From: Plantago ovata
Taxonomy: Eukaryota > Streptophyta > Magnoliopsida > Lamiales > Plantaginaceae
Assembly: GCA_028274465.1 (NCBI GenBank)
Contig: CM051456.1
Span: 94,598,753 to 94,662,752, forward strand
Length of the DNA stretch: 64,000 nucleotides
Direction: 5' to 3'
This document shows positions 1 through 11,424 of this stretch, one piece after another (the stretch's first letter is position 1; each line of letters starts with the position of its first letter). The position numbers and the translations under genes are program-made. The notes below the pieces were generated by a model that made no database searches, was not told the origin of the DNA, and worked only from the letters and a program-made list of their open reading frames with translations.

Positions 1-417
1 GATTGACTCATACACATCCACATAAGCACTTATGTTAAGACAAGGTAGTCTCTCGTAACATTCTCTACCTGGACCTAGTCAGTGACGACGTAATGAAACA
101 TGTTAAGATACGAATGGTTGTCCCGTGCCTATGAAACTGAGGACTTACTGCTGTTTACCAAGTTAAGACTTTTCCTCGAAGAGGTCGAACGAGTACTGGC
201 TCTGATCAAACGAAGGAGGGTTCCCTATAAAAGATAACACTCCCCTATTCTACCCATCTCTCAAGCAAAGCCTTAAGCTATTCACCACTTTCTGAATGGC
301 AGGACGAGGATGGTCTAGAACAGATGACACTAAAAAACAAAAGAAAAGATAGAAAATTACAACACGATTATGAACATTACAAGAATTGGAAAATGAGACA
401 CAACACTTTGCTAAACT

Positions 418-553
418 GCTTTTTGGCTTTCTTTTTTTTGGACCCTTCTTTGCTCTTTTGGGGTCTTTTCTTTTCTCTTCTTCTTTTTTTTTTTTCTTTT
501 CCATTTTTTTTTCTTTTTTCTGGAATTTTTCTTTTTTTTTTCGAATTTTTTTA
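418..553. repeat. T/C-rich low-complexity tract
   Basis: About 135 bases dominated by T with scattered C, with several runs of 8 to 12 T. The sense strand of TR1 is the minus strand, so the element RNA would be A/G-rich here. Equivalent tracts occur at 17907-17990 (TR2, plus strand, A/G-rich) and 50240-50345 (TR4). Confidence 0.85.
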
Positions 554-608
554 GCCAGCAGTAGCATAACGAAAAGAGAAACAAAATAACTCACAAACGA
601 CTTCCCCA

Positions 609-630
609 AACCTATTCGAAAGAATAGGTT
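609..630 (-). repeat. Hairpin + PPT-like module, TR1 copy 1
   Basis: Arms AACCTATTC and GAATAGGTT pair over 9 bp around a 4-base loop. On the sense (minus) strand the hairpin is followed by TTTGGGGAAG, which resembles the polypurine tract (GGTTTGGGGAGTT) preceding the 3' LTRs of TR2 and TR4. Confidence 0.8.
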
Positions 631-714
631 GGAGTACAAAATTTACGAGAAAGGAAAAATAAACTCACATCACAGAATTGAAAAACGAAAAACAAGTCTA
701 CGACCCCCTCCCCA

Positions 715-736
715 AACCTATTCGAAAGAATAGGTT
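715..736 (-). repeat. Hairpin + PPT-like module, TR1 copy 2
   Basis: Identical 9-bp arms and loop to the copy at 609-630, about 106 bases away. On the sense strand it is followed by TTTGGGGAGGGGG. The bases between the two copies are not repeated, so only the module is duplicated. Confidence 0.8.
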
Positions 737-1348
737 GCAAACAAAGGATCACACAACCTCACACTACCTCCTTCCTAGGCATTTAGCAACCTCAAAGCAT
801 GGTGAAGACTCGTTGCCTCTTAGGTACATAATTACTCGGGAAAACAACCATAAGATTCTAACATGCATCATCCTATTATAAAGGCCTTCGTGGACCGCAG
901 TAGAGAAAACACCACTAAGTGATGTCGAGACTACCAAGCTTAACTAAGTGCAATACATAAATGTGACAAGCCAAGCGAGAAAAAACTCAAACAAATTCAT
1001 AGAGATGAAGCATATGATTAATGGCATAGTTAGTTAATCTACCCAATAAAAAGTTCAAAAAATTTGGCAATAAACTCCATATAAAACATGCAAGACTATC
1101 CTAGGATGAATGTAGTGTATGCAACCTAAAAAACTAAGAAAGCAGTAAACGTGCAAATGCAAATGCAAACAAAAAACAAGATACCAATCAACACAAAGCC
1201 AAACAATACTTATCATCGCGGTTCACATCCCATCCCCCTTATAATACTTAAGCTAGTCCCTAGCAAAAGAGAATGAGTAATAAGAAGTGATACTAGATGT
1301 TACCGAACTGTTTGGCCTCGGTTGGCTGAGAGTGGACATGTGAAAAGA

Positions 1349-2689
1349 CTAGTCATCGGGATTGTAATCCCCATAATAGTCCCTCCACATGTCAGACAGA
1401 AGATCATTAGACCACTGTAGAGCCTCCTGTTGCTGCTGAATGAGCTGTTGTTGCTCCCACCTTTCTTGCCTATCCTCACGACGATGCTCCTCGAATATCT
1501 CCCAATCGCGGTTGCGTCGGGCAATGTGCCCGTCGAGGTCTTGTCGCAGTCCTTGGACAGAAGTGGTCAAGGCTGCAACACGAGCATCAACTCTATCGAA
1601 ACGGTCGTCGAGGTAGGCCCGGAATTCAGAGAAGTCAATACCTCTAGACCCCTGTGGTGCTCGAGGCGGTGCATGTGGTGCTCTATGGACAAAAGGGATA
1701 TCCGGGATAGGGGCTTGGCCATCATCAACTTCCATACATCCTCATAATCATTCTCATTATCTGAATCGCTCGGCTGGAAGGGTGCTTCCACATCAGCAGC
1801 GGCAGCCGTGGGGTTCTTCATTTGATACCTAGCAAGCTGTACATCAATAGTCGAGGGTGAAAGGGCAGCGACCTCGCAATCCCCCTCGTCAATGTCCTCG
1901 ACCCCATGATATTTGCAGTAGGCAGTGATGAAGCTCGGAAAGATGAAGGGCTTCTTCTTCTTTTCCCAGTGGCGCTCATACTCTTCATACATGATGTGAC
2001 CGATGTTGATTCGATGTTTGTCTATCAAGCAGTAGAGGAGCTTGGCGTAATTTTGGTTGTATCCAAGTGTCATTCTTTCTAGGGATCAAGTTGAAGATGC
2101 AGAATTTCATCATCACCTTAGCCTCGATACTAAGGTCGCTCTGACGGATCTGTGCAGGTTCTGCTCCGATTTCTGGATACCTGTATTCCCTGTTGCAGAT
2201 CACGTCCGTAATGTATCTTCCTATCCCCCTAGAAGCCCTCGAATATTGGTAGGCATGGTTGCTCCCTGTGAACTCCCGTTGCCCAAAATGGATGAATGAA
2301 GAAATTGATTCCGGTGTCCATGGTACAATTAGGCCTCGAACTAGTACCCCCTCCTTCTCCTCGAGATCTGTGAATCCAGTGTAGAACTCTTGGAGGAGGC
2401 TCACGTCGTACCCCTTGAATCTATTTGAACTATACCAAACCCAATTCCTTTTTGCTGCCAATCAGGAGAGCGTCCTGTACCCTGCCGTTTGAGCTACCTC
2501 ATCCGAAATATCAATCCGCCTGTCTGGTATTATCGATCTCCCACCTTCGGCTAGCTCCGCTTCGAGCCTTTGTCGGACATCTATCACAGCTAGAGACAAC
2601 TCGAACATGTCGTGAGAAGGTTGGGAGCTTGATGCTACCCCCTTCCCCTTCTTGCTCGACCCAGCCTTCCTTGATCCTCTTGGAGCCAT
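1349..2689 (-). pseudogene. Plant-transposon-protein ORF of TR1, decayed
   Basis: The start at 2689 (Met-Ala-Pro-Arg, then a Lys/Ser-rich basic leader) fits the aligned TR4 protein. The product resembles the family annotated in plant genomes as putative plant transposon protein, found in Gypsy-derived elements. Its function is unknown and it is not a demonstrated transposase. Shared marks with the TR4 copy are RGLIVPWTPESISSF (TR4: RGVMVPLSPLSITSF), a middle block ending FNLIPR, and PFIFPSFITAYC near the end of the conserved part. An extra C-terminal part (about 1735-1352) is rich in Arg, Asp and Gln and likely coiled coil. The frame is broken by a TGA at 2464-2462 and by frameshifts near 2085 and 1730. 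It lies between the intron-like leader and the 3' non-coding region. Confidence 0.75.
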
Positions 2690-3437
2690 GATTCATACAA
2701 ACAACAATTAGTATCTTGTATGACACAAAACAGACTTATGCATATGCAAATGTACGAGCGAACAAACGAGCGATATCTACAACAATCGAACTCCTAAAAA
2801 ATCCAATGTCTAGTCTAGCTACTTCATCATGCAACATATCAATGTAACTACTACAATCACATATCACATTACGCTCTTGCTAGATAACAAATAACCTAAA
2901 TAATAAGGCTCAATTCATACCATAGTAACAAAAATCTAACATCATAAATCCTCAACTTCATCAATCATGCATTCTACCATTACACCCATCATTATCATAC
3001 CAACAAACACAAGTTTAAACATGGAATGAAAGTAAAAGATACATTGCTTAACAAGATATATCATCTAATAGCAAAAATCTCAAACCAACAAGCCAAGCCT
3101 AATTGAACATGCAATTGATAGTGAATAACGTTTCTAATCACACAAATCATCAACCCATACATCATACAAACTTAATTGAAGCATAAATAAAAAAACCCTC
3201 AAATTTGAAATATTAGGGTTCATGTGAGATTACCTCAAATCTGAAGATTGAATGAACTAGAAAGAAATTTGTTCGGATGAAAAGAAAGAGCACGTAACGG
3301 ACTTCGATTGAAGCTAAAGAACACACAATTTGATGGAACAATGAAGAAGTTATGAAGGATTGAAGATATTTTGAAAATTGGAGAATTTTTTGGAGTTAGA
3401 TGAAGAAGATGGAGAAAAATGAGAGAAATGGGGGGAG
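2690..3437 (-). promoter_or_regulatory. TR1 leader and possible intron upstream of the plant-transposon ORF
   Basis: No gene. On the sense strand, 3437-3234 is CT-rich and resembles a plant 5' untranslated leader. It ends in GAG|GTAATC (GT at 3233-3232), a plausible splice donor. Then comes an AT-rich stretch with intron-like composition up to the ATG at 2689. TR4 has the same layout (53270-52529). The TR1 acceptor is not obvious, whereas TR4 keeps CTAG six bases before its ATG. The role is inferred from two copies. Confidence 0.45.
3433..3437. repeat. Target-site duplication of Cop1 (GGGAG), left copy
   Basis: GGGAG ends directly before the LTR start at 3438 and is repeated at 13433-13437 directly after the LTR end. 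Five-base duplications are normal for Copia integrases, so the two ends mark one insertion event. Confidence 0.92.
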
Positions 3438-5448
3438 TGAAAGTATATATGTCCTAGAGACAACCAACATTAAGGACGATATGTACTTTACCGCATTCAG
3501 CTTATTGGTATTTATTAATGTTACATTTATTTAAGCATACATAAATACAATTGGCATTACATTTACTGAATAGATTATTTGGTTGTTTGAATTATTCTGT
3601 AAGATGTTCCCAAGGACTAAAGATAATCACCAAGTTAGTGGGAGCTTGCGTGTCAGAACTTAAGTCCTAAAATTAGCCACTAGTCGATGGTCATTGAGAT
3701 ATGGGATATCAATGATGCGATAGAGACTAGCATGTGTTGCATCAGATCCTTCGAGGATGTGGTAGTTCTCACTGCTGTGAATAGCTTGGTTATTCATGAT
3801 GGACAGATGGACACTTTGGAGAGTGTTGGCATACCCAGTCGAGAAACCATTTGGTAAATTCTATTTAAGAGTCTATGGGAGTACCGGATTGGAGGGTGAT
3901 GTAATAGTCCTCAGACTTGAGGTCAATACTGTATCATATGTGGAATAATATACTTTGACCATGCGCAACGCTTGCACTCTTAAAGTAGGGTAGATACGGC
4001 ATGCGTTGGGTATATTAGGAAGCATATGGTATGAGTGATTGGACCAAGATCAGGATTCATTTATCCGAATGGATTCAAGGAGAGAATACTCTACATCTCA
4101 TATTAGTGCGATCGTTAGTCAGTGGCCACTGCAAAGATATATGTCAAAAGGGTGTTTGGACATAATCATCTAGATCGACTAAGAAGATTGAGAGACAATG
4201 GATGAGTTATTGGAATAGACACTAATCCATATTCTAGACTCATTCGAGTATTCGAGAATGAAAGGACCATATCATCAAAGTACTCTACATCACAGGCAGT
4301 TTGTATCTTCTCAACAAACGTTCCTTACATATTAGTATTGTCTAGTGATGATTGTCTAGGAATATTCACTGAGACCTTGATTTGATCATTGCCTGATATG
4401 TGAGGGTCTATGGGTCATATGCAACTAGGTGATAATTCTCCCGATTAAGAATTAGGGTAAATTAAATGTCATTGAATGTATAACATTTGATTTACAATAG
4501 TCAAGGACATTTCATTTGATGAAAGTCATTAATTACGTTAAAATTAGATTTATAACTTAATTACTATATTAAATAAAATATCAATTGGATTGATAAATAT
4601 TTAATTTAATAGTATTGAGAATGTTCTATTTGATACAATTAATTAATTAAGTTGAATTGAATTCAATGGACTTAATTAATCTATGGTTTTAGAAAGTAAA
4701 TTAAATAAATTAAATTTAATTAATAAAAGAAGAAAAGAATAATTAAAATAAATTAGATTTAATTTAATTAAAGTTAGAAAGTGCATTTGAACCAATTTAG
4801 AATAAAGTTCAAGTGATAAAAGCCCAAAAGAAAATGATTGGTAGTAATGGGTTTCGAACCCATGACCTCCATCTCATTAGCTAGCATACCAGCCGAATGG
4901 GCCAGGCCCATGTAAAATACATTATCCGTGTTACACATATATATCCATCAGATGCGGCTGGACAGAGGACATGCCGAAGAAAAATGTGTTGCTAGGGTTG
5001 TGGCTTTGAGCTCTCTTCACCTTTTGGGTTTCTTCTATACGGTTGTATTCGTTCTAACTCTTTTCTTTTATTCTTTGATTAATTCTCATTTATTATGATC
5101 TTTGAGATTTCTTGTTTTGCTTAATGTAGATTTTAATATGGATTTCCTAGCATTCATTCATGGAGAATTCATCAACAAAGAATTGAACTACGTTTGACTT
5201 GATCCTGAGGGTACGTAGTCAGCTTAGAATTGTTCTGAGTTCAGTCAGAATCTTTAGAAGATCATCAATTGTTCGTTGAAGAACAAATTCATGATTAGAT
5301 CAATGATTAATGGAAGCTGGAAGCTGGATAACGGGTAAGTCATTTGTATGGAGCATGTTAAATAATCATTCAATCAACGATCCATGTAGGAAAAAATTTC
5401 GAATTCCGCTGCATTAACCTTAGAGGTAATTTCCTACAATTACTAACA
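3438..5448 (+). repeat. Cop1 5' LTR
   Basis: Starts TGAAAGTATATATG and ends ACTAACA just before the primer site. It is 2011 bases against 2008 for the 3' copy. It contains a tRNA-like T-arm at 4847-4863. AT-rich segments at about 4490-4750 hold runs of TTAATTAA-like sequence. Confidence 0.93.
4847..4863 (-). other. tRNA-like T-arm with Pol III B-box in Cop1 LTR
   Basis: On the minus strand the segment reads ATGGGTTCGAAACCCAT: a 5-bp stem and 7-base loop containing GGTTCGAAACC, a match to the B-box consensus. No matching acceptor stem is found upstream, so this is not a tRNA gene. The 3' LTR copy (12833-12849) has one base changed in the box. Confidence 0.5.
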
Positions 5449-5449
5449 G

Positions 5450-5461
5450 TGGTATCGGAGC
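5450..5461 (+). other. Primer-binding site of Cop1 (initiator Met tRNA)
   Basis: TGGTATCGGAGC follows the LTR end after one base. The usual Copia site is TGGTATCAGAGC, so there is one mismatch at the eighth base. Confidence 0.88.
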
Positions 5462-8400
5462 GAGGTTGATTGAATGATTTATTTACATTTGTTTTGTTAT
5501 TTTATGTATAATCGTGAGTTTCAAGTTTGAAGAAATTTGATTTCTGATATAATATGTTTATGAAATGGGTTTGCTAATCCAATTGACATTTGTATTAATT
5601 TGGGATTAAGATCTTGAAAGGTCGAGAATATACAAACTGGAGTTTGTGTCTTAGAACCCATAATATGAATAATGGCTTATTAAATTAAACAAAAGCAGAA
5701 ACTGGGTTTCTTGCTTCTGTTCGACCACCATGGCTGAAGCTTAAAGCTTCACCGGAGCTCGGCTCCATTTGACCTCCGTTCATCGAAGTGAAACCATCAT
5801 TCTTCTCCGTTTTCCGTACTCTCCTCAACCGTACCGTCCGTTTTCAGATTCGATTTGAATTTGAAGGGTGAAGAGCTAGATCCGCCATTAATGGCGTCCA
5901 TGAAGCTCTACAACCTTCAACTTAAATCAATCCAAACCTTTGAGGATAAGATTCGGAGATCCTTGTTAAGAGTAGAATGGTTCCGATCAAACGAAACGCG
6001 AACGGGAATCGCGAGTTTGATTCACGATCGATTAATTTATTTATTTTTATTTTTTTTTGAAAGTTTGATTTTCATGTTATTTGATCGATCCGAATGGTTA
6101 TAGATGATGGTTGAAACAGATTATGGTGTTGATTGATTGTTTAGAACACTAGGATTGGATGAGAATCGAATTGAATTCAAAATCACCTTTGTTGGACATG
6201 GGTGCAAGCTTTTGGAAAGAACAGGGACCTGAATGCATGTTCACAAAAGACCAGGGATTGAATTGAGTTTTATAAAAATATTGGGGATGTTCTGTAAGGA
6301 TGCAGAAGATAAGGGACTTCTTTTACAATTTGACAGATTCTTCTGTCTTATTGTAGCTGAGGCCCCTGTACTGTTGAGACTACTAATTTCAATCCCCGAT
6401 TATTTAAAATTTCAATTCAGTCCAATTAAATTAGATTTTTGTACTTCTGAAAATTGTGCATTAGCCCTTTAATACTTGGTATGTTCAATTTAACCCTGAT
6501 AAGTTTTTGTAAATTCGTATAAGTCCTCTGAAAATTCAAATTGGACCCCTAGAGTTTTAGAAACTCAATATGTGATTTATAAATAGTTTATAAATTAGAT
6601 TTGTGTCCTAATATAACATTTGGAGGCTTATATTAATGTTTGGTGGCATATTTGATGTTTATAATATTTAAAACTTGATGGTTAGTTTATAAATAGTTTA
6701 TAAACTATGTTTAAATATTAATATATTCTTTAGAAGACTATATTATTATAGAAATCTTGTTTTTAAATATTTATGAATTTCTGGATAATTCATAAATGAG
6801 ATTTATGACTTATAAATTATTATAAATTGGATTTATAATTTATTCTAATTTCTTGGAAATTAGTAAATGTTTTATTTTGAAATAAAACATTTATAAATAC
6901 TTTAGAAGTATAAAGATGACATAAATTATATTTTCTTGCAAACTTTAAACTCACAAGTACTTGCTCACATATGTTTGATTGTCTATATGATTTACTTTAA
7001 ATCAGTATAGCACTTTATGTCTGCTATGTATGGGTAGGCGGCACCCACTAGTTTCCGGACCGCATCTGTCATATGCATGGGTAGGCGGCACCCATTACTT
7101 GCTTGTCCGCATATTGTATGCATGAGTAGGCAGCACTCATTATTTGTTTGCCCGCGAATTGTATGTGTGGGTAGGCGGCGCTCTATGTTTGATAGTTATC
7201 TAAGATCTTGTTTAAGCGATTAAATACCCCGACATAAATGTTCCCCATCTAAAATTTAAGTCTCGATTTGATCGCACGACGTCACCCATCATAATTGAAT
7301 GATGAATGAAACCATCTAATCTCATGAGTAATATGCACCATAGTGCTTAGTCTGTTTGCCGATGGAAAATCTCTTTCATAGGTCCATAGTTGGTACTGTG
7401 TGATGGTTGTGACTTACTTGGGCTATGTCGAGTCGCCATAGCGTCAGGCATAGCCTATAGGACGTCGATCAAAGTAGCTTTGGTCAACCAAGAGTTGTAT
7501 TGTACAGTTGGTTTAGATACCTACCTTATTTGGCTATTACAGTGATCAGCCATAGCAGGGGCTGTAGTAGTGTAGATTTGGATCTTGGCCATTAAGATTC
7601 ATATTAGAAATGAATCCGTATTCTTCCAATGGGGTCGGTGAATATGGTAAAATTAATGGAACTAAATAAGTCAAAAGGCCTTGATTATTTAGTCGCTGAA
7701 TGAGGATATTGTGAATTGTTATTTAAGTAGAGTTAATTTAATTCACGCTTATTTACATTATGTTTTATAAGGTTGTTGTAGAATGGCATTGATGAATACG
7801 ACTAGTTTGATTTATTTACCAATGACATTTTGACTGTATTGTTATTTGCGTTTGATTTAATTGAGTTTGTCTTGGACAAGCACGTACCCAAGATTGTCTT
7901 GTGTTTGAATTTGAGTATTTCGAGTTGGACAAGAATACTTATATTAAATACAAGGACAACTAGGTAACGTATTCGACTTAGGCGTGTGTGGTACACAAGT
8001 AGCTTACACAACATGAGAATATGAAGACATTATAGAAGATACCTCTAAGAACATGTATGATGAACAATGACTTTGGTCAATCTCTATTATAGAGTTTGGC
8101 TAAATCAGTGGGAGTACAAGTTCTCATGATAGTCAATGCGTATTGTCTTTAAATGTTGAAATGTGATTTCTTTTCACAAGCTCTCATATTATTTGGAATA
8201 AGAAAGTCAATTGAGGATGTTGAAATTCGTAGAGAATATTGCTCAACATTTCTTCAATAAATTTGTTAGTAAGTCACTTCATGATTTGTATTAATTTCAT
8301 AGTGAATATTAAATACAATAGAAGTGAGATTGACTAAAGCTGCTTACTACTTATAGTCTTTTGCAAGAACATCGTCCATGGATAATGGTGGTCATAGTGA

Positions 8401-11104
8401 GCAGTTCTATTAAACCAATCCGCAAGGAATGGAAGTAGAATAAATATACTAAGAGCTACTATAAGTATATTTCCATTTATCTTAAAGATGACCTTGGAAG
8501 AAACAGTGAATGTCTAACGAATACACTCTATTGCAATTATAGTAATTCAATGAGAGTATGGGTAGCAAAGTTTGATTCCTTGAACTTAAAGCAACTATTG
8601 CTTAAAGATTCAAGCACATTATTGCGTATTGAAAGTTGGTTATGTCTATGAAGTAATTTTAGTATTGGATACTAATTATAAATGAAATTATTTGACTATT
8701 GATTTCATGTGTTAAGGACATTGTTTCTATACTTGTTAAGACGATAATGGATTTACCTACTATTTAGTCACACTAATAGTATAGAGGTAGACGTCTTCAA
8801 GAACATGGATCAAAAGTTCTTAATCATAAGACATGACTTTCTCAACACACAATAAGAAGACCAAACATAACAAGCCAATTTCCCAAAATTGTGTTATTTG
8901 TCAATTTGAGATGACACACATTGCAAGGCATGTGTGAGCATTCAAATTGGGAAATGTCCTAATTCACCATGTGCTTTATATTCTCCTTGGTCTAACCACT
9001 TGCGCTTGAGAAGATGCAAGTTCATTGTCCTTGAGAAGTACAAAGTCACAATGATGAATAGAATATAACATGTTATATGAAGTATTTTATTCTTTGATTG
9101 GGTCAATTGAATAGTACTTACAACATGGTTATGGATTGTTATAAAAGTCCATGGGTTCTAATAGAGTGGAATTAATTAAACCTTGTTAGACATGGTTAAT
9201 CTCCCATGATGGGTTCCATTGAAATGGAAATGCTATGTTCGACATAGATTAACCCATATACTTTGTTACATGTGCAATTGAAGCTCAATATGTATCCTAA
9301 TTATATCCTTACTAAATCAGTCTTAGAGCCACATAATAGTTATGTTGTAAGATTCTTTATTACATAGTTGAATATGAGGTTGTCCCATATATGTATTAAA
9401 GTTCTTCATGATTAATAGGATTTTAGAATGTGTTAATTTGTGAAACTTTATCTCTATATTTATACGAGACAAATTGGATGTTGTTTCTTGACACATGTTA
9501 TTCTTTTAAAACTTGGAGTTCACAAGGAATGAATTAGATAGGAGTACAATGTTTGAAATGGTTTCAAGACCACAAATTAACTAATGAGACTGATACTTGT
9601 CATTTAACCATGACAAAGATTCAGAGAAAGATTCAACAGTGCTTGAGGTTAGTGGAAGTAAGTTACTTGGTAATGCCCATAAGCTAATGAAAGCATTTGG
9701 GGAGTAATATTTTTATGAATAAGTTATTCCCACAAGTTGAAACAGTGCAACTTAAAGGTTGCACATTCTTCGTAGCGAGGTTAGCATTTGAGTGTTACCT
9801 TGATCACTATAATTTATTGGGTGTCCCAATATTAGAGTGCCTCATAACATTCAGGATAATTAAACGAATTCGAACGTAAATGGACAAACTCCTAGGTTTA
9901 GTAAATTGTCGTGACAAATTGAATTATATGGAATCCTTTAGAAGGATCACGATTATTTACTGTCATACTCGCAGGGATGAGTTTATAACCTATAGCTAAC
10001 AAAATGATATTTGATATCGATTTTGAGAGGTGGCTTAAAGCCATAGGATCTTAAGAGATGGACTAGAGATTACTTAAGTTTAGAACTTAAGTAAGTTGAT
10101 ATTTTATTATTACATAGTAGTAGTTTCTTTCAGGAAAGTATTATATCAACAACGGAGTCTATGCCTACATAGTGTAGGATAATCAAAATTATATAGTTGA
10201 GTCTGGGAGACATACTATATATTATATATTGGTTGGATTATAGACCAGTCCTATAAGATTTTACTTGCATAAGCATCTAATAATTGCATGATATATTCGA
10301 TAACAAGCCTATATGAGGAGAAACTTTATTGTAAAGTGTGTTTGACACAGTTATAGGCCTGAGTGTCGAATTCAAATCATGTATGGATATGCAAATTAAA
10401 TAAGATAAGATCATTGTGGACTTATGCAAGCCTCTAGGAGTTTGATCATTTACATTTGAAATAAGTAAATTAGTTTAACTTATTTCAAAAGTAGATGAAT
10501 CATTTGTACATCGTTAGAAGTGTTTGTGAGAAGCTCTTATCTATATGATTGAAAATGATTGACACCAACATCATATGAAATAGCTTCCACGTTAACAGTC
10601 AAAATATTGGTCATTCAAGACTTTCATTGTGAGGGGACTTGAATGAAAGTTTCTAGGATATTTTCATATTGAAACCTTGTTGGATAGGTTCGAGATAATA
10701 TTCAAATTTTTCATGATATTCACTATTTTGAATAAATAATGTGTTGATAAACAATAATAGAATTCTAGGAGAATCTATTATTATTATCACATGGTTATAC
10801 TGTCAATTTTAGATTGTCTTATTAAAGTATGAACTCTGTACATATACACGATGTTGTATAGTGCAACCATCGCCTAAAATGTACAAATGTGATACATCAA
10901 ACAGTCAAGGTGACTTAGAATTATCAATGGATTTCATGGACAGTGGGAGCTTAGCTTAGATATATATTGGATATATGAGTAGTAAGCTTCATTATAAATG
11001 TGATGAATGGAATTATCACAATTATAATTTTGTATTCATCTTAGTAATAGTATCATATTAGATTAGATCTAATGATGTATAGATTCAACAACCTATGTCC
11101 TGTA
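5462..11104 (+). other. Cop1 internal region without readable genes
   Basis: No frame longer than about 80 codons and none with recognisable Gag, protease, integrase or reverse transcriptase motifs. The stretch 6470-6900 is very AT-rich. The leader hairpin array is at 7031-7182. From about 8000 the sequence resembles neither Cop2 nor Cop3 coding sequence by eye, which suggests long decay or replacement. Open frames such as 5855-6103 and 6233-6472 carry no motif. Confidence 0.6.
7031..7182 (+). repeat. Leader hairpin array of Cop1 (four units)
   Basis: Four units about 45-50 bases apart contain the loop AGGCGGC between 5- or 6-bp arms: 7031-7047 (TGGGT/ACCCA), 7077-7095 (ATGGGT/ACCCAT), 7122-7140 (ATGAGT/ACTCAT, loop AGGCAGC) and a degraded unit at about 7166-7182. 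The first three are followed within about 10-15 bases by CCGC, complementary to GCGG in the loop. The third unit has changes in both arms that keep the pairing. Confidence 0.75.
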
Positions 11105-11345
11105 TGATTATGCTAGAAGGTTCTTAGAAGAACAAGGGGTAGTTCCAAGTGTAAGTAATCGAATTGTGAAATTGCGATTATACTAATGCGACTGCACATG
11201 CAAAGGAACCAAGATCTTATGATACTAGCATGGATCTACTGAGACACTATCATTGGTTTGGAAACCACTGATAGATTGCAACATAAACAAATAAAGCAAT
11301 TTCTCCGTGAGGACACTACGCTGATTCTTTCACAAAACCTTGTCT
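11105..11345 (+). pseudogene. RNase H remnant of Cop1 pol
   Basis: One frame shows RFLEEQGVVPS, corresponding to the Copia RNase H segment before the active-site strand. Further on come HAKEPRSY and LLRHYHWFG, then ADSFTKP. These match the order AKEPRS, KHV-RNYHVIRE and ADPFTK in Cop2 and Cop3. Several stop codons and at least one frameshift interrupt it. The polypurine tract and 3' LTR follow about 70 bases downstream, as in the relatives. It is non-functional. Confidence 0.75.
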
Positions 11346-11413
11346 TTGGAGAGACAAGTTAGCCATTCTAGGAATCTAAATGTTGGACACACATGAGTGA
11401 TTGACTCTAGGCC

Positions 11414-11424
11414 AAGTGGGAGAT
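11414..11424 (+). other. Polypurine tract of Cop1
   Basis: AAGTGGGAGAT lies directly before the 3' LTR start at 11425. It is identical in Cop2 and, on its own strand, in Cop3. It would prime plus-strand synthesis. Confidence 0.9.

Larger units (their letters stand above)
1..1348 (-). other. TR1 3' non-coding region
   Basis: No credible gene. It matches TR2 17403-18600 (opposite strand) and TR4 about 49790-50990 (same strand) over most of its length. It holds two palindromic hairpin modules (609-630, 715-736) and a long pyrimidine-rich tract. On the sense (minus) strand this tract is purine-rich. Its preservation in three elements suggests a role in the RNA, for example near plus-strand priming, but that is inference. 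The short open frames here are products of low complexity. Confidence 0.7.

Noticed and set aside
250-639. Lys-rich open frame on the minus strand, and Phe-rich frames on plus
   Set aside because: Product of the T-rich low-complexity tract in the TR1 3' region. The same happens at 17776-18048 and 50186-50503.
1349-2689. Calling the last ORF of TR1 and TR4 a transposase or an envelope
   Set aside because: The family name includes transposon, but no catalytic triad is visible. No signal peptide or membrane segments support envelope.
5855-6472. Two short frames in Cop1 as remnants of Gag
   Set aside because: No similarity by eye to the Gag of Cop2 or Cop3 and no zinc knuckle.
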